Made by a program: the position numbers and the translations under genes
The notes under the pieces: model-generated
Told to the model about the DNA's origin: nothing
What the model saw: only the letters and a program-made list of their open reading frames with translations
Databases searched by the model: none
Assembly: GCA_029263435.1 (NCBI GenBank)
Contig: JAJCXL010000162.1
Span: forward strand, 1 to 6,690
Direction of reading: 5' to 3'
Source: Acidobacteriota bacterium
GTDB taxonomy: Bacteria; Acidobacteriota; Vicinamibacteria; Marinacidobacterales; SMYC01
Length of the DNA: 6,690 nt
Part shown: positions 5,107 through 6,690 of the stretch, piece after piece
How the letters are laid out: the number at the start of each line of letters is the position of its first letter
Position numbering within the stretch: the first letter of the stretch is position 1

Positions 5107-6690
5107 TCAGTCTTGCCTCAGCCGCTGCGACGGTTGCAACCGCGACGCGCGCCATGCGGGAATGGCGCTAGCGAGGATACCGCAGCCCGCGAGCACGACA
5201 GAGGTCACTGCCAAGTTCGTGGGGTCGGTCGGCTCGACCCCGTAGAGAAAGCTCTCGACCAGCCGGCCCGACGCCGTCGCGAGCACGAGGCCGAGCGCGA
5301 GCCCTAAACCGAGCTCCCAGAGCGCACGCCTCATGATGAGGCGGATGATGTCGCGGCCGCTCGCGCCGAGCGTCATCCGGATCACGAGCTCTCGGGCTCG
5401 GCTCGAGACGATACTCGCGAGCACACCGTAAACGCCGAGCGTCGCGAGGATGAGGGCTCCGATAGCGTAGATAGAGACGATCTGCTGTCGGCTGCGATGC
5501 ACGGCGAGGGCGTCGTCGAGTCGCACCGCCATCGATCGAACGTCCGCCATCGGCAAGTTCTTGTCGACAGCTCTTAGCTGTTCACGCGCGGAGGCAGTAA
5601 CGCTCTCCGGATCCCCTTGCGTGCGAAGCACGAAATACAGAAAGTCCTGAGGGAACTGCTCGTGCAGGATGTAGAACGCCGGTCGGATGAGTGTCCCCAC
5701 TCCCTCTTGCCTCACGTCCCTGGTGACTCCGATGACCGAGACCGGAGCGTCCGGCGCCCAGTCGTACTCGAATCGGATCCTCTGTCCGACGGCATCTTCT
5801 TCCGGCCAAAAAGTGCGGGCCATCGTTTCATTCACGACAATCACCCACGGACTGCTCCGGGAATCGTCGTCCGTGAAGCTCCTCCCCTCGACGACGGCGA
5901 TGCCGAGGGTCTCGAGCAAGCCATGACTCACGAAGACAGGCGCTGCCCGCAAGGACCCTCGCGGTCGGGGTCGCCCCTCGATGGCGGTCGCGAGATTCAA
6001 GACCATTGGCGTGGCAGGAAGATGACTGGCGCTCTCCGCGGCGAGCACGCCGGGAAGCCTTCGAAACGCTTCGAGCGCCTGCCGGCGGAGCTCACGTTGG
6101 TCCTCGTCTTCCGGATAGCGCGACGAGGGTAGGCTCACGTAGAAGCTCAATAACCGATCGGTGCGAAAGCCGAGGCCTTCGTCCCGCATGGAGGCGAGAC
6201 TTCGGAGCAAGAGGCCGCCGGTGGCCACGAGACTCAACGCGAGTCCCACTTGAACGACGACGAGAGAGCTCGCGACGCGACGGCTCGAAGCGTCGCTCGC
6301 GTTTCCCCGAAGAGCGCTGACGAGCTCCGTCGACGACGCGAGCCACGCAGGCGTCACGCCGATGAACAGAATCGCGGTCGCACTGAGCACGAACGTGAAG
6401 AAAAAGACCGGCATTCCCACTTCGGGTGCGAACGGGACGATAGCAGGAAGCTCGACCCATGGGAGCGACAGCCGGGCGACGACCAAGCCGGCCAGGCCGC
6501 CAAGCCCCGCCAAGACACTCGCCTCCATGAGCAACCCGCGCGCGATGTCACGCCCTCGAGCACCCAATGCGCGCCGGACGGCCACTTCCTTGAAACGACT
6601 CTTCGCGCGGATAGCCATGAGCCCGGACAGATTCGTGCAAGCGAGCAACAAGACGACCATCGCTCCGCCGAGAAGAACGAGCAGTGGCCG
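5107..6690 (-). CDS. ADOP-type FtsX/MacB-like permease, N-terminal part missing
   Basis: The frame runs to the right edge. Ten codons upstream of the ATG at 6660 read RPLLVLLGGA and continue a membrane helix, so 6660 is internal, not the start. About 527 residues are visible. First, the C-terminal half of an FtsX domain: LLLACTNLSGLMAIRA helix, then the cytoplasmic EVAVRRALGARGRDIARGL segment and two helices. A second MacB-like unit follows: helix VVVQVGLALSLVATGGLLL, a soluble extracytoplasmic MacB_PCD domain of about 220 residues, and a second FtsX domain. The second FtsX domain repeats the cytoplasmic pattern as ELVIRMTLGASGRDIIRLI and ends in PAWRASRLQP. This duplicated architecture is typical of Acidobacterial duplicated orphan permeases, usually about 800 residues. 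MacB-like permeases transmit force for export or mechanotransmission with a separate ATPase; none is visible here. The substrate is unknown. It converges with cstA. Confidence 0.92.
   Translation of the reverse strand, partial: RPLLVLLGGAMVVLLLACTNLSGLMAIRAKSRFKEVAVRRALGARGRDIARGLLMEASVLAGLGGLAGLVVARLSLPWVELPAIVPFAPEVGMPVFFFTFVLSATAILFIGVTPAWLASSTELVSALRGNASDASSRRVASSLVVVQVGLALSLVATGGLLLRSLASMRDEGLGFRTDRLLSFYVSLPSSRYPEDEDQRELRRQALEAFRRLPGVLAAESASHLPATPMVLNLATAIEGRPRPRGSLRAAPVFVSHGLLETLGIAVVEGRSFTDDDSRSSPWVIVVNETMARTFWPEEDAVGQRIRFEYDWAPDAPVSVIGVTRDVRQEGVGTLIRPAFYILHEQFPQDFLYFVLRTQGDPESVTASAREQLRAVDKNLPMADVRSMAVRLDDALAVHRSRQQIVSIYAIGALILATLGVYGVLASIVSSRARELVIRMTLGASGRDIIRLIMRRALWELGLGLALGLVLATASGRLVESFLYGVEPTDPTNLAVTSVVLAGCGILASAIPAWRASRLQPSQRLRQD

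Noticed and set aside
6660..6660. ATG at 6660 (minus) as the permease start
   Set aside because: The frame continues upstream to the window edge with hydrophobic codons that complete a membrane helix, and the protein would lack the first half of its first FtsX domain.

Overview
The window is GC-rich bacterial DNA with dense coding on both strands. It holds four protein genes in strictly alternating orientation, so no two of them can share an operon. Only the inner two are complete. The best lineage clue is the last gene, a large FtsX/MacB-type permease of the ADOP kind. Such permeases are heavily amplified in Acidobacteriota and also common in Gemmatimonadota and related soil or marine lineages. 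A secreted S9 peptidase of the COG1506 type fits the same groups. The phylum is an inference, not a demonstration.

Layout from left to right. (1) Positions 2-1078, plus strand: the C-terminal part of a secreted PDZ plus S41 serine peptidase, whose start lies outside the window. (2) Positions 1065-3071, minus strand: a complete signal-peptide-bearing S9 prolyl-oligopeptidase-type peptidase. It converges on gene 1, and the two stop regions overlap by 14 bp through a palindrome. (3) Positions 3072-3416: a 345 bp divergent intergenic region with a candidate sigma70-type promoter facing right, a long 5' leader with possible hairpins, and a possible 19-codon leader ORF. The stop of that ORF overlaps the start codon of the next gene. 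(4) Positions 3417-5090, plus strand: a complete short-form CstA/BtsT-family membrane transporter. (5) Positions 5107-6690, minus strand: the C-terminal part of the ADOP-type permease, running off the right edge and converging on cstA with a 16 bp gap.

The divergent pair of secreted S9 exopeptidase/oligopeptidase and CstA transporter suggests protein or peptide scavenging: periplasmic peptide trimming beside a carbon-starvation transporter, with a second exported peptidase next door. This link is contextual only. CstA-family proteins can move pyruvate rather than peptides.

I see no mobile element, CRISPR array, tRNA, rRNA, phage gene or defence-type cassette. Nothing in the protein content looks like an undescribed system. 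The most distinctive element is the cstA leader: long 5' UTR, possible Shine-Dalgarno-sequestering pairing, and coupled mini-ORF.
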